DNA from: Symmachiella dynata
Lineage (GTDB): Bacteria > Planctomycetota > Planctomycetia > Planctomycetales > Planctomycetaceae
DNA: 64,000 nt
Reading direction: 5' to 3'
NCBI RefSeq assembly: GCF_007747995.1
Contig: NZ_CP036276.1
Coordinates: forward strand, 5,260,001-5,324,000
Below are positions 53,257-63,355 of the stretch, one piece after another. A model generated the notes under the pieces. It did no database searches, had not been told where the DNA came from, and was given only the letters and a program-made list of their open reading frames with translations. How positions within the stretch are numbered: the stretch's first letter is position 1; the number at the start of each line of letters is the position of its first letter. Position numbers and translations under genes: made by a program.

Positions 53257-55308
53257 CTATTCACTCTTGGCGTCGCCGCGAGCGAAAATACTGGCCACAT
53301 ACTGCAATACGTCGGTGGCAGATTCTTCGTTGTATCCAAAGTCACGGATCAGCCGGCCTTTGACGATGTCGATTTTGACCTGCGTGTCGGCATCGACCAC
53401 GTTGGACACCAAACTGGTGAGTTTGATCGTATCCTTCTGATCCTCGAATAGTTTCAGTTCCAAGGCCTTTTGCAAACGTTCATTCGTTTTGTAATCAAAC
53501 TGTTTTCCGTCCAACGACAAGGCGCCGATGTAGTTCATGATTTCCCGGCGGAAGTCATCCTTGCGGGTGTCGGGAATATCGATCCGTTCTTCGATGGATC
53601 GCATCAGACGTTCGTCCGGTTCCTCGGATTGACCGGTGAACTTGTTTTTGACGGTCTCTTTTTGGGTATAAGCTTTGACATTGTCGATATAGTTCGAGCA
53701 CAGCCGCCCCAATGACTCTTCGTCGGCGGCGATGGCGCGTTGAACTTCATTTTTGACGATGTCGGTATATTCTTCTTTGACCACAGCGATCAAATGCCGG
53801 TAGTTTTCACGGATCTCATCGTTGGGGATCAGCGAATGATGCTTCAGCCCCGATTCGAGTTCGTTGAGAATCATAAACGGGTTTAAACTTGTGGCTGTGC
53901 CGTTGGCGACCAGGGCATTGGAGACTTTATCCTGAACGTAGCGCGGGGAAATCCCGTGCAGCCCTTCGGACTTGGCTTCGTTCCGCAGATGTTCGATGTT
54001 GTCCAGCGTAAAGCCGGGGAGCGACTTGCCGTTGTACAACTTCAACTTTTGCATCAACGTCAGGCCGGCGTTTTTCGGTTCTTCTAAGCGGGACAACACC
54101 GCCCACATCGCTGCGATTTCCAGTGTGTGCGGCGCTATGTGTTTGCCACGGACACGTTTGGTGTTGTAGTCCTTTTCGTAGATACGGATTTCTTCGGAGA
54201 GTTTGGTTACGTACGGAATATCGATTTTCACAGTCCGGTCGCGCAAGGCTTCCATGAATTCGTTGGACTGCAACTTGCGATATTCCGGTTCATTGGTATG
54301 CCCAATGATCACCGTATCGATATCGGTCTGAGCAAACTTCTTGGGTTTGATCTTGTGTTCTTGCGACGCCCCCAAGAGGTCGTATAAGAACGCGACATCC
54401 AGCTTGAGGACTTCGATAAACTCGATCAACCCTCGATTAGCGACGTTGAATTCACCATCAAAGTTGAAGGCGCGGGGATCGCTTTCACTGCCGAATTCAG
54501 CGATCTTGCGATAGTTGATGTCGCCGGTCAGTTCCGTCGAGTCTTGATTCTTTTCGTCTTTGGGCTGGAAGGTGCCGATTCCGATACGGTCTTGTTCGGA
54601 GAGAATCACGCGGCGAATCGTGGTGTCTTTGACGACCCGCGTCCAGTCGCCGTCGTATTTCTCGAGACGTTGATTGAACATGAACCGGCACAACGGACAG
54701 AGATCACCGTTGATCTCGACAGTGTGGCGATCTCCCTCGCCATCATTCTCGGCGTTGAGGTATTCCAACAATTCGCCGCGGTCACTGTTGGGAATTAGGT
54801 GCAACGGTTCTTCCCGCATGGGACACCATGTAATGTCCTCGCCTTCTTCACCTTTCCAACCAAACGAATAGAGTGCCCCCTCGTCGGTTTCGCTATAGCG
54901 TTCGACGCCCCGTTTGAGCAAGCGGGCGATGGTGCTTTTGGAACTCCCCACCGGGCCGTGCAATAAGAGCACGCGGCGTTCGCTGCCGTATTTCTTGGCG
55001 GCGCTTTGAAAGACGTTCACCAGTTCCATCAGCGGCTTGGTGAGGCCAAAGATGGCATCGCGACCGTCGTTTTCAGGGTCGTCAAAGAACTTGTAGCGGA
55101 TGCGGCCTTCTTTGCTGCCTTCAACCGGATACGTTCCGTAGGAAAGCACCAAATCGTAGAGTCGCTGCCAACCGGTGCGTGTGACGTACGGTTTTTCGCG
55201 GACGATGTCGAGGTACTCTTGGAAAGAGCCTTGCCAGTGTTCCTGGCGGTAGACCTCGGGATTTTGTCGCTGTGATATGCGATCCAGGATCGAGTCGCTG
55301 TGTACCAT
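53257..55308 (-). CDS. prkA: PrkA family AAA+ protein (serine kinase / protease-like)
   Basis: The 683-residue product is a full-length PrkA/YeaG. The Walker A motif reads GPVGSSKST (118-126); [11 protein letters not shown] (about 204-214), LFNVANRG-like [14 protein letters not shown] (about 288-301) and [12 protein letters not shown] follow, with the C-terminal kinase-like domain after residue 450. PrkA works at the start of a stress and stationary-phase system; kinase activity was reported for Bacillus and protease activity more recently. ATG 55308 has a strong GGAAGGAGG 6 bases upstream, so translation is efficient. It is the first gene of the prkA-yeaH-spoVR set. Confidence 0.96.
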   Translation of the reverse strand: MVHSDSILDRISQRQNPEVYRQEHWQGSFQEYLDIVREKPYVTRTGWQRLYDLVLSYGTYPVEGSKEGRIRYKFFDDPENDGRDAIFGLTKPLMELVNVFQSAAKKYGSERRVLLLHGPVGSSKSTIARLLKRGVERYSETDEGALYSFGWKGEEGEDITWCPMREEPLHLIPNSDRGELLEYLNAENDGEGDRHTVEINGDLCPLCRFMFNQRLEKYDGDWTRVVKDTTIRRVILSEQDRIGIGTFQPKDEKNQDSTELTGDINYRKIAEFGSESDPRAFNFDGEFNVANRGLIEFIEVLKLDVAFLYDLLGASQEHKIKPKKFAQTDIDTVIIGHTNEPEYRKLQSNEFMEALRDRTVKIDIPYVTKLSEEIRIYEKDYNTKRVRGKHIAPHTLEIAAMWAVLSRLEEPKNAGLTLMQKLKLYNGKSLPGFTLDNIEHLRNEAKSEGLHGISPRYVQDKVSNALVANGTATSLNPFMILNELESGLKHHSLIPNDEIRENYRHLIAVVKEEYTDIVKNEVQRAIAADEESLGRLCSNYIDNVKAYTQKETVKNKFTGQSEEPDERLMRSIEERIDIPDTRKDDFRREIMNYIGALSLDGKQFDYKTNERLQKALELKLFEDQKDTIKLTSLVSNVVDADTQVKIDIVKGRLIRDFGYNEESATDVLQYVASIFARGDAKSE

Positions 55309-56062
55309 AGTGGACCTCCTTCCGTAGCAGCAGTTCACTGAAATGTGAATCGCTTGTGGCCCCGTGGAGTCTTCCGTGTACGTGCGTGTCCAAAATATCT
55401 TAGCGCAGCAAGAACGACCTCACTCGCAAAAGAAATGCGTGATTGCGGTGAAGAAGTTGCTGACCGTCCATGGTCGACTACCAAATTTTAAATACTGGGG
55501 ATACGGGACCTAAGGTGAAACCGGTGACAGGCAAAGCGTCGAGGATTTCCACCGCCAAGCGGCGGGTGTGTAAACAGTAATCCAATTATCAATCAACACG
55601 CGCATCCTTGCAATACCTGTTTTGAGCTAAGACAACGAATGAGGATCTGTCGGCCATCGTCTAAAAATGCGCAACAACTTTGCTGGATGTAACTTAAGGA
55701 CCCTCCCCTTGTTGCAATTCATGGACTGGCTAAAAATGTGGCAGCAGGAGTCGCCCGGATTGGACATTCACACCTGACGGCAGAAAAGGAGGCATGCCAT
55801 GACGCATCTGGCCATGTCGCACTTTTGTGCGACACACTTAAGTGCGACACAGTCCAGTGCGTCGCAGGAAGATGCATTGTTTGATTTGCTTTTTTCGAGA
55901 GAATTCCCATCGTCGTAATTTTGACTAATACGTCGTTTAGAAAACGACACTGACCCAGTGATCGCTAACCAGCCAAAACGAAACGTCATCGTCGACCTCC
56001 CGTAATCGGCGAAAACCAAGAGGGGCAACGGCTGGCAGTGATCATCCTCAGGAGGGAACGTT
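55309..56062. other. Divergent control region between prkA and csrA
   Basis: This 754-base region should hold the promoters of the prkA operon and of csrA. Its middle carries a degenerate 15-base tandem array (55792-55866), which includes the perfect hairpin GTCGCAC-TTTT-GTGCGAC at 55816-55833. Around 55440-55690 nothing is recognised. Confidence 0.55.
55792..55866 (-). repeat. Degenerate 15-base tandem repeat, five units
   Basis: On the minus strand the units are TGCGACGCACTGGAC, TGTGTCGCACTTAAG, TGTGTCGCACAAAAG, TGCGACATGGCCAGA and TGCGTCATGGCATGC. In one frame they read as C-x4-C-x4-C repeats, but no start with a ribosome site leads into them. Confidence 0.65.
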
Positions 56063-56329
56063 ATGTTGGTTCTTGGACGTAAAGTGGGCGAAAAAATCTT
56101 CATTGGTGAAAACGTTTGTGTGACCGTCTTGGAAGTTAAGGGGGATCGCATTCGACTTGGGTTTGAAGCCGGCAAAGAGATCCCGATTCATCGCGCTGAG
56201 GTGGTTCAGCAATTGCAGGAATTTGAGATAGACAACCCCTGTGCTGAGGGTAAACTGCGCGGTCGTGTCGATGCTCGCAACGGTGATTGCCGCAAAAATG
56301 TGCACGGAGCGACTTGCACAGCGTCATAA
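56063..56329 (+). CDS. csrA: Carbon storage regulator CsrA
   Basis: The 88-residue product is an RNA-binding dimer that controls translation and stability of target messages by binding GGA in hairpin loops. MLVLGRKVGEKIFIGENVCVTV and RIRLGFEAGKEIPIHRAEV match the family, with Arg in IPIHRAEV at the usual RNA-contact position. Most CsrA proteins have 60-75 residues; this one has an extra tail of about 25 residues with three cysteines (NPCAEG, NGDCRK, GATCTAS), which is unusual. The ATG at 56063 has AGGAGGG about 8 bases upstream, itself a GGA site that CsrA could use for self-control. A terminator follows. Confidence 0.94.
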   Translation: MLVLGRKVGEKIFIGENVCVTVLEVKGDRIRLGFEAGKEIPIHRAEVVQQLQEFEIDNPCAEGKLRGRVDARNGDCRKNVHGATCTAS

Positions 56330-56442
56330 AGAGGACGTCTTGAAACAGCCAGCGTATTAAGAATAATTTTTTTCAAAAATGAAAGGAATCGGAATCCGCG
56401 CCAGCGGTAGAGGCTGGTTGACTCAAGGAATTGATTTCAATG

Positions 56443-56471
56443 AACCCCCCGGTTTGCTCGGGGGGTTTTTT
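56443..56471 (+). terminator. Intrinsic terminator of csrA
   Basis: An 8-bp stem AACCCCCC / GGGGGGTT with a 9-base loop is followed by a T-run (56464-56471, TTTTTTG). It lies 113 bases after the csrA stop. Confidence 0.9.
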
Positions 56472-57020
56472 GTTGGCTGAGGAGATTTACCGCTCGGCAT
56501 TCTCCGCAAATCGGCGCAACCGACTTCTGAGATACTGAGAGGAATGAAGTGAATTTCCCCGAGAAAAAGACGTGATTTTAGGGGGATCGCAGAACTCCTC
56601 TTCGAGAAAATCGTGGTTTCGCGTATACTTCTAGCCTATACTTGTCATAGCCATTTCACACATACACATCGTCCCGTTGTCGAAACGTTCGGCAATCCGG
56701 TTCTTACTGAATCAACCTCGTCATACCTACGAAACTGATTGCGGAGCGATCAGCGATAACTGTTGCCGCAGGCTCCGTTCGACCATGCGCATGCCCTGAC
56801 ATTGGGAACTATGCCGTTAAAAGGCACAGTTGTTGCTCATCAAAAAAGCACATCCATACATTGGTTTCACTAAGCGACAAAATTGTTATGCCGGCGTTTA
56901 ACTTGCACCTAGGATTTCGATGAAACTGACTCGCTGGATTTTTGGGTTTCTGCGCACGAAGCGTTGAAAACCTTTGTAGAGAGATGCGTCTCTTGTCTTC
57001 GCCTCCTGAAAGGGGAAGCC
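56472..57020. other. Intergenic region with a possible leader peptide
   Basis: About 550 bases with no recognised gene except the short frame at 56920-56967. Two TATACTT motifs at about 56622-56645 could be part of a promoter, but no good -35 box is seen. Confidence 0.5.
56920..56967 (+). CDS. Possible 15-residue leader peptide
   Basis: ATG 56920, with AGGA 6 bases upstream, opens a frame reading MKLTRWIFGFLRTKR then TGA. It lies 53 bases before the start of the giant propeller gene. It may be translated and affect expression of that gene; chance is also possible at this length. Confidence 0.25.
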   Translation: MKLTRWIFGFLRTKR

Positions 57021-60000
57021 ATGCATCGCATGCGTGTCAAATTTGTTCCGCTTGTGGCGACATGCTTCGCTGCCAGCGCGGTATTGTTTCTCTCGTCAGC
57101 CGATATGGGCATGATGCTCTCGGCGGAGGACGGAGTCCAGGTTCAAAGGGTGGCCCGGCTGCCTGCGAATACCGCCGACACTCCGCGCGAGATCTCTCCA
57201 GCTGAAGCACAACAACAGCGCGAGGCGCTGCGGCAATTTGTGTTTCGCAATCGCGAATTGCGTCTGTGGATCGATGCCGCTCAACGGCTAATGACCGCCG
57301 GTCGAAATGACGAAGCGCTGGCGCAACTCCAACGTGTGTGGGAACACAACGAGGACAGTTTTCTTTACGACCCCAGTCAAGCTGATCCCCGCAGTGCTCG
57401 CAGGGAGGCGGAACAGTCGTTTGAACAACTCGCCGTTTCTATTTGGCGACGCTACGAAGTCCTGTTCGGTCCTGTCGCCCAACATCACTTGCAAAAGGCG
57501 GTCCAAGACGGCAACGTGCAGTCGGTCCAAAAAGTGAGTCGCGACTACTTTTATACGGATGCCGGATTTCAAGCGACGAATCGCTTAGCCACTTGGTGGG
57601 CGGATCATGGGAACTACGACGCAGCGGCGCGGTGTTGGGATCGCGTGTTTGAAAGTCGCGTGCACGCCCGGCGAATCGGACAAGTCCATCGGGTCAAGGC
57701 GGCCATCGCGTTTCGCCGCAGTGGGCAATCCCAGCGTGCTGAGGAAATACTAGCCGGTGCTGGAGTCGTGACTGCCAACGGAACGGACCCGCAGAGTACT
57801 TTCGACAATTCGCTGACGTACGCTGGATACAACGACGAAACCAATGCGCGGGCCGCCCTGTGGCCGATGGTGATGGGGACTCCCAGTCGCATTGCCAACC
57901 ACGCAGGGAGTTCGCCTTACTTGCGACCGCTATGGCAACATGCATTTTTCAATCGAAAAACGGCAACCACGGTCGAGGTCGATGTCAACGAGAAGATTGC
58001 CAAGTGGTCCAAAGACCAACGTGAAAACGGACAGCCGATCGCGATTGCGCATTATCCAATCGCCGTCGGTGACCAAGTCGTACTGCGGGATCGCCAAGGA
58101 ATTCAGTCGCTCGATTCGCAAACCGGAGCCTCGCGCTGGAATTTTGTCTGCGAATCGTCGCTGACGAAGATCAAACATGCCAAGAGCCGCGGAAAACGGG
58201 CCGACTGGAACTGGCTGTTGGCCGGCAATGCCAGTTGGGGCATGTTGTCCAGTGACGGGCAACACGTTTTCGCTATTGATGAATTAGAATTGAGCTGGAA
58301 TCCACCACGGGTGATCGGTGGAAAAGTGGTCGAGGATCCAAGCAGGGATCGACGAAAGTCGAATCGTTTGATTGCACTGCCATTGCAATCGGATGGTTTA
58401 GTGAAGTCGCCGACATGGTCGGTGGGTGGAGTCGAATCGGAATCGAAAACCTCAAAGCCCGATCACTTGGCAGGACACTTTTTCCTCGGCGCGCCGCTCC
58501 CCTTGCATGGGCGGTTGTTCGTGGTTTCTGAATATCGGCATCAAGTGAAATTGACCGCCTTGGATCCAAGCACCGGTGAGGTGGATTGGTCGCAAGGAAT
58601 CGCTCTGGTGGATATGTCGATTGACCAGGATCGCCACCGTTACGCACTCCCCTGCACGCCGTCTTATTCTCAAGGCATTCTTGTTTGTCCGACGCAGTTG
58701 GGCGTCATTGTCGGCGTGGATGAAACGACTGGCTCATTGCTCTGGGTTTATTATTACGGTGACCTGCTGCCGAAAAAACAATTCGGCAGCATGCCGTTTC
58801 GTCGGCACACTCCACACGGGTACGTCGGTTATCCCGACTTGCCGTTGATTGCCGAAGGCAATGTGATCACCATGCCGCGGCAGTCGAATTTTATTCATAG
58901 CATTGATTTAGCAACTGGCGACGGAAATTGGAAAGCGCCACGGGATGACAGCGAGTACGTTGCCACCGTTGATCGGGGAACAATCCTCGTCGTGGGACGT
59001 CACAAATGCCGTGGCCTGGATCTTGCAACCGGTGAAGTTCGTTGGGAAGTGCGGACCGGGATGTGCTCCGGACGCGGCGTCCAACTGGGCGACGAATATA
59101 TTTTGCCGCTCGCGAATGGGACGGTTGCCAATCTGAACATTGCTACCGGTCAAAAATCAGGACTGTCGACCATTTTGGCCAAGGATGCGATCGGCAATCT
59201 CGCCGTCCACGATGACATTATCTATTCCCTGGTGCATGATCGATTGACGGCGTTTCCGCAGACGGAGCCGCATCTTCAAGAATTGACCGCACGCATTAGC
59301 CGTCAAGAAGCGTCTGCTACGGATTTATTGCAAGCGGGTGAGTTGGAATTGATTCTTGGTCGTTTGGAATCTTCGAAGCGGCACCTGCGATCGGCGCTGC
59401 GAGAGGAAATGCCGGTCGATCGGATTGAGGACGCCGAATCATTACTGTGGGAAGCGTTGTATTTGCAGTTGCATTCGCCTTCGACTGAAGAACCGGTGCT
59501 GCTGGCAGAGTTGAGCGAAGTGACGCACTCTCCCATGCAGCGCGCCCGCTATTTAGTGCACAAAGGGGAATACGAACTTCGCCAACAGCATTTTGAAGAA
59601 GCAGTCGATGCGGCACTGCAATTTGCAGATTTGGGTTTGACCGAACCGGTTCCCTTGGGCACCGACAAAACGCATCTCGTCACACAAGCCTCGTGGGTTC
59701 CCGATTTCTTTAGCCGCATGTGGAGCCAAGCCGACCCCGAAACGGCGGGATGGATTGGATCGCAGATTGCGCAACGTCTGGAAACCGCGCTGTCTAAGCG
59801 ACGCATTAAACCGCTACGGCGTTTCTTGGCGAATTTTGCGAACTTTGAAGAAGCCGATCGCGCACGTTTGTTATTGGCGGAATTGGAGTTGAACGAAGGT
59901 CGATTCCAGACCGCAGAGTTGCTACTCAACAAATGCCGTCGTGACGGCGACTATTCCATTGCCGCGACTGCGACATGGGCGCTGGCCCAACTGTACGCCG

Positions 60001-61592
60001 ACCGTCACCTGTACACCAAGTCGGCGGAAATGGCGCGGGACTTGGGAGAACATTTTGCCCGCGAAGAGGTCGCATCAGGATTGACGGGTGCACAGGCCGT
60101 TCAGCAACTGGGACGCCGCGACCGCACATTCCAAGCTGCGCTTTCGCCTCTCCGCGCGACTGCGGAAATTACGGGAGTCGGGATCAGCGAAGACCGTTCC
60201 CCTCAGTTCCAACTAGAAAACGTCTACTCCAATTTTTGGCGTCCGCTCAACGTCCCATACGATTGCGGCTTTGACTTACGGCCCACGGGCAAACGACGTC
60301 CGAGTACCGATTTGTGGCAGGTGCATCGCGAACTGGGAATGGCTGTGGGAGTCCTACGGTTGCCGAAGGGAGCCGTTGCTCCGTCGGCCGGTGCGGTGAA
60401 TCAAGCCTTCTCCGGACATTTCTTCGCGGCGGGAAGCCATGAAGGGGGAGTGATGCATGGTGTGTCGCTGCTGAATCCCGCTCAGCCCATGGGTAAAAAT
60501 GGATTGAAGCCCGCTGAGAAAACCGTTTCGTGGACAACGGTGGCAGCTGGCGCCTCGGAAAATGTCGGGACGATTCTACCTGGACCGGCCGGGTTTACGT
60601 TCGTTGCCTTTCAATCGCCGCAAAAGTTGCTGGTCCTTGATCCAGCCACGGGCAAGGTCCGTTGGCAGCGCAACGATATTCAACCGAGCGGCGGTTTGAT
60701 GGCCGACCGAGAACATGGCCTCTTCGGCGACGAAGATGTCTTGGTGATGATGGGCCGCGACAAAAAATCATTCACTGTCTACGAGACGGCGACCGGACGA
60801 GAACTGCGGCAAGGGACGCTGGAGATCGAGCTGACCCAACAGCGAAAACTGTTTGGACGCAATTTTCTGCATGTTGCCCAAGAAGGAGAGATCCGCTACT
60901 TGCGGTTGTGGGATCCATTGACCGACGAATTCCTCTGCAATGAACCGGTGTTGTCAACCACAGCGGTGCGATCAAATCGTAATCCGCTCATCGTTCCTGT
61001 TTCCTACTCGAATAGCTTTGCCTTTCTCTGCCAACAGACAGGGGGACTGCGAGTTATCAACGGGATGACCGGCCGGGTCGAATTGGACGTTCCGCTTACG
61101 GCGGAAGAGGCGAGTGGGATACGGCATCTTTCGATTTTTCAAGACGAACACCGCATCTACGTAAATATGCAACGGCATGTTCGCGGAGCATGGCAGGCGA
61201 ATTCCTTCGCAGGAGAAACCTACCTGCCCCACACACGGATCAACGGCGAGTTACAAGTCTATCGCCGCAAGGATGGAGAGTTATTGTGGACGCGCGGGAT
61301 TCCGCAATGCGTGATCCCCCGCATCGACGACTTCCAGGAACCGGTGCTGGTGACATTAAGCCGCGTCAATTGGCGGGGCCAGTTCTTCCTGCAAGTGGCC
61401 GCCTACCACGCCGACACGGGGGAATTGCTCGGTCGTCGCCGCGATATTCTTTCGCATCGTATCGTCCAGGCGACGTTTGATCCGCATCACCGCCGGTTGG
61501 AGCTGCGAAGCCTCAAGAACCGGATTTCCCTGCAACTCCGCAACCAGCCAGCGCTGGACAGCGACGCATTGCAGATGGCCGAGCGACCGTAA
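57021..61592 (+). CDS. Giant secreted PQQ-propeller / TPR protein
   Basis: The 1523-residue product has a hydrophobic signal segment (MRVKFVPLVATCFAASAVLFLSS in two parts, residues about 3-27) and is probably exported or anchored. Order of domains: an N-terminal helical TPR-like region (about 50-290), a first PQQ-type propeller (about 330-740; repeats such as GDGNWKAPRD and GEVRWEVRTG), a second TPR-like region (about 745-1070; LTGAQAVQQLG at its end), and a second propeller (about 1090-1500; GKVRWQRND, DGELLWTRG). Such size suggests a scaffold of the planctomycete cell envelope. No catalytic site is seen. The ATG at 57021 has AGGGGAAG upstream and begins the signal segment, so it is chosen over TTG 56964. 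Confidence 0.82.
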   Translation: MHRMRVKFVPLVATCFAASAVLFLSSADMGMMLSAEDGVQVQRVARLPANTADTPREISPAEAQQQREALRQFVFRNRELRLWIDAAQRLMTAGRNDEALAQLQRVWEHNEDSFLYDPSQADPRSARREAEQSFEQLAVSIWRRYEVLFGPVAQHHLQKAVQDGNVQSVQKVSRDYFYTDAGFQATNRLATWWADHGNYDAAARCWDRVFESRVHARRIGQVHRVKAAIAFRRSGQSQRAEEILAGAGVVTANGTDPQSTFDNSLTYAGYNDETNARAALWPMVMGTPSRIANHAGSSPYLRPLWQHAFFNRKTATTVEVDVNEKIAKWSKDQRENGQPIAIAHYPIAVGDQVVLRDRQGIQSLDSQTGASRWNFVCESSLTKIKHAKSRGKRADWNWLLAGNASWGMLSSDGQHVFAIDELELSWNPPRVIGGKVVEDPSRDRRKSNRLIALPLQSDGLVKSPTWSVGGVESESKTSKPDHLAGHFFLGAPLPLHGRLFVVSEYRHQVKLTALDPSTGEVDWSQGIALVDMSIDQDRHRYALPCTPSYSQGILVCPTQLGVIVGVDETTGSLLWVYYYGDLLPKKQFGSMPFRRHTPHGYVGYPDLPLIAEGNVITMPRQSNFIHSIDLATGDGNWKAPRDDSEYVATVDRGTILVVGRHKCRGLDLATGEVRWEVRTGMCSGRGVQLGDEYILPLANGTVANLNIATGQKSGLSTILAKDAIGNLAVHDDIIYSLVHDRLTAFPQTEPHLQELTARISRQEASATDLLQAGELELILGRLESSKRHLRSALREEMPVDRIEDAESLLWEALYLQLHSPSTEEPVLLAELSEVTHSPMQRARYLVHKGEYELRQQHFEEAVDAALQFADLGLTEPVPLGTDKTHLVTQASWVPDFFSRMWSQADPETAGWIGSQIAQRLETALSKRRIKPLRRFLANFANFEEADRARLLLAELELNEGRFQTAELLLNKCRRDGDYSIAATATWALAQLYADRHLYTKSAEMARDLGEHFAREEVASGLTGAQAVQQLGRRDRTFQAALSPLRATAEITGVGISEDRSPQFQLENVYSNFWRPLNVPYDCGFDLRPTGKRRPSTDLWQVHRELGMAVGVLRLPKGAVAPSAGAVNQAFSGHFFAAGSHEGGVMHGVSLLNPAQPMGKNGLKPAEKTVSWTTVAAGASENVGTILPGPAGFTFVAFQSPQKLLVLDPATGKVRWQRNDIQPSGGLMADREHGLFGDEDVLVMMGRDKKSFTVYETATGRELRQGTLEIELTQQRKLFGRNFLHVAQEGEIRYLRLWDPLTDEFLCNEPVLSTTAVRSNRNPLIVPVSYSNSFAFLCQQTGGLRVINGMTGRVELDVPLTAEEASGIRHLSIFQDEHRIYVNMQRHVRGAWQANSFAGETYLPHTRINGELQVYRRKDGELLWTRGIPQCVIPRIDDFQEPVLVTLSRVNWRGQFFLQVAAYHADTGELLGRRRDILSHRIVQATFDPHHRRLELRSLKNRISLQLRNQPALDSDALQMAERP

Positions 61593-62068
61593 GCCCCAGC
61601 GCGGTTGAGCCGCCCCCCAAACGACGCTGTTTTTTAGCCACCGATTGAACACAGATCAAATACAGATTCGCGGGGGAAACCGCAACGTCCCAAACCGACG
61701 GCTTGCCGTCGAGCACGGCGCCCCGTGTCGCTGGCCATCGATTTTCGAAAAGGTCGCTGTGCACCTGAGCATCAACAAGCCGCGGCACGTAAAAAAATTT
61801 GCGCAAGATATAAATCTTTGAAACGTTGGTAGCACGGGTGGCTTTAGGGGGGCAGCGGGTGAGGATCTCGAGAGAAACTCCCGAAATGCGTGCGACAAAA
61901 ATAGGCAGAATTGCCGCCCAAAGGGAATCTCGCGGTTCCCGCCGCTCATTTTGTGTCGTAAAATGAGGATTGGGCCATCTAGAAGCGCATCGAAGTTCTT
62001 AACGCGGGCGTTCCGCGGTTTAAGTTCTTCTTAACGATGAGAGTCACGATTCTCGGGGAACCCAAACC
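61593..62068. other. Intergenic region with one repeat arm
   Basis: No gene is supported in these 476 bases. The arm TTAGCCACCGATTGAACACA at 61635-61669 belongs to the family at 39744-39880. The last 60 bases should hold the promoter of the secreted methyltransferase gene. Confidence 0.55.
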
Positions 62069-63298
62069 ATGCTCGTCCTGACTGATTTCGGGAAGCGATT
62101 CGGAATCACCCTGGCTGTCTGCTTGATCGCAGCCCTGCCCTTGCGGGGCATGGCGAAAGACACGCCTGCATTTCGTCAGCTGCGATTGAAGATGGTGAAA
62201 AACGTCGTAGCACGCGACGGGATCACCGATGAAGCTGTCTTGTCGGCGATTCGTGCCGTACCGCGGCACGAGTTTGTGCGGACGTCGCTACAGAAACTCG
62301 CCTACTACGATCAGGCATTGCCGATCGGATTCAAACAGACGATTTCACCGCCGTTTGTCGTCTCCTACATGACGCAAACCATCGAGCCCAAACCATCGGA
62401 CCGCGTATTGGAGATCGGCACCGGTAGTGGGTACCAAGCGGCGGTGTTGGCCGAGATTGTGGATCATGTTTATACGATCGAAATCGTTGAGCCACTGGGT
62501 AAATCTGCTGCGCGGCGTTTGAAACGATTGGGTTACGACAATGTGACGGCCAAAGTGGGCGATGGATACCAAGGCTGGGAGGAGTATGCCCCGTTCGACA
62601 AAATCATCGTCACCTGTTCGCCGGAAGACGTTCCTCAAAAGCTGATTGATCAACTGCGGGACGGGGGCAAGATGATCATTCCCTTGGGCGAGCGGCATCA
62701 ACAGGTGTTTTATCTCTTCGAAAAACAAGAGGGTGAGCTAGTCAAGCAACAGTTGATTCCCACGTTATTCGTTCCCATGACAGGTAAAGCGGAGGATGAG
62801 CGTCAGGTTCAACCGGATCCGTTGCATCCTCGAATCGTCAATGGGGGGTTCGAAGCGGCTGGGAACGAAGAGGGTCGCGCCGAGGGTTGGCATTATCAAC
62901 GGCAAAACCAACGGATTTTGGTCCAAGCGCCTGAGGGGAAGGCGTATATGCAATTCCAGAATGATACGCCGGGACGCGGGTCGCAAATCCTGCAAGGCTT
63001 CGCCATCGACGGCAGCGAGATCTCGCACCTGGATATCAGTTTGTTCGTGCGACTCGAGGCGGGACGCAAAGGGCCGTTGCAGTACGAATTGCCGGCGATT
63101 TATGTTTACTTCTACGATCAATCGCGACAGGTGGTCGGCGACGCCGTTGTTGGACCTTGGACCGGCACGTTTCCGTGGAAGGAAGTCCGCGAAACCGTCA
63201 AAGTGCCGCGGCATGCCACGGAAGCCATTCTTCGTGTTGGCCTGAATGGCGGGCTCGGCACGCTGTGTGTGGATGATATCCGGATCGCACCCCGATAA
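62069..63298 (+). CDS. Secreted protein-L-isoaspartate O-methyltransferase with C-terminal sandwich domain
   Basis: The 409-residue product has an N-terminal signal peptide (about 1-29, ending RGMAKD), a PCMT domain (about 35-235) and a C-terminal domain (about 245-409). QTISPPFVVSYM (90-101) and LEIGTGSGYQAA (114-125) are the PCMT motifs. The C-terminus (VNGGFEAAGNEEGRAEGWH start, GTLCVDDIRI end) looks like a carbohydrate-binding or galactose-binding-like beta-sandwich. Methylation needs S-adenosylmethionine, which is not expected outside the cytoplasm, so the location is puzzling; it fits the planctomycete habit of large internal compartments. A cytosolic paralogue is at 47487-48152. Confidence 0.88.
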   Translation: MLVLTDFGKRFGITLAVCLIAALPLRGMAKDTPAFRQLRLKMVKNVVARDGITDEAVLSAIRAVPRHEFVRTSLQKLAYYDQALPIGFKQTISPPFVVSYMTQTIEPKPSDRVLEIGTGSGYQAAVLAEIVDHVYTIEIVEPLGKSAARRLKRLGYDNVTAKVGDGYQGWEEYAPFDKIIVTCSPEDVPQKLIDQLRDGGKMIIPLGERHQQVFYLFEKQEGELVKQQLIPTLFVPMTGKAEDERQVQPDPLHPRIVNGGFEAAGNEEGRAEGWHYQRQNQRILVQAPEGKAYMQFQNDTPGRGSQILQGFAIDGSEISHLDISLFVRLEAGRKGPLQYELPAIYVYFYDQSRQVVGDAVVGPWTGTFPWKEVRETVKVPRHATEAILRVGLNGGLGTLCVDDIRIAPR

Positions 63299-63355
63299 GC
63301 TCAGGCAGCGATTCCGCATCGGGTTGCCGCTGTTTGTTCGGCTTCGATGGCCGCC

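Noticed and set aside
55792-55866. Tandem array considered as a CRISPR-like repeat
   Set aside because: The units are only 15 bases, directly adjacent and without spacers.
56525-56560. CTGAGATACTGAGAGGAATGAAG, reminiscent of a TPP riboswitch box
   Set aside because: The second conserved box and the paired stems of the TPP element are missing, and no thiamine gene follows.
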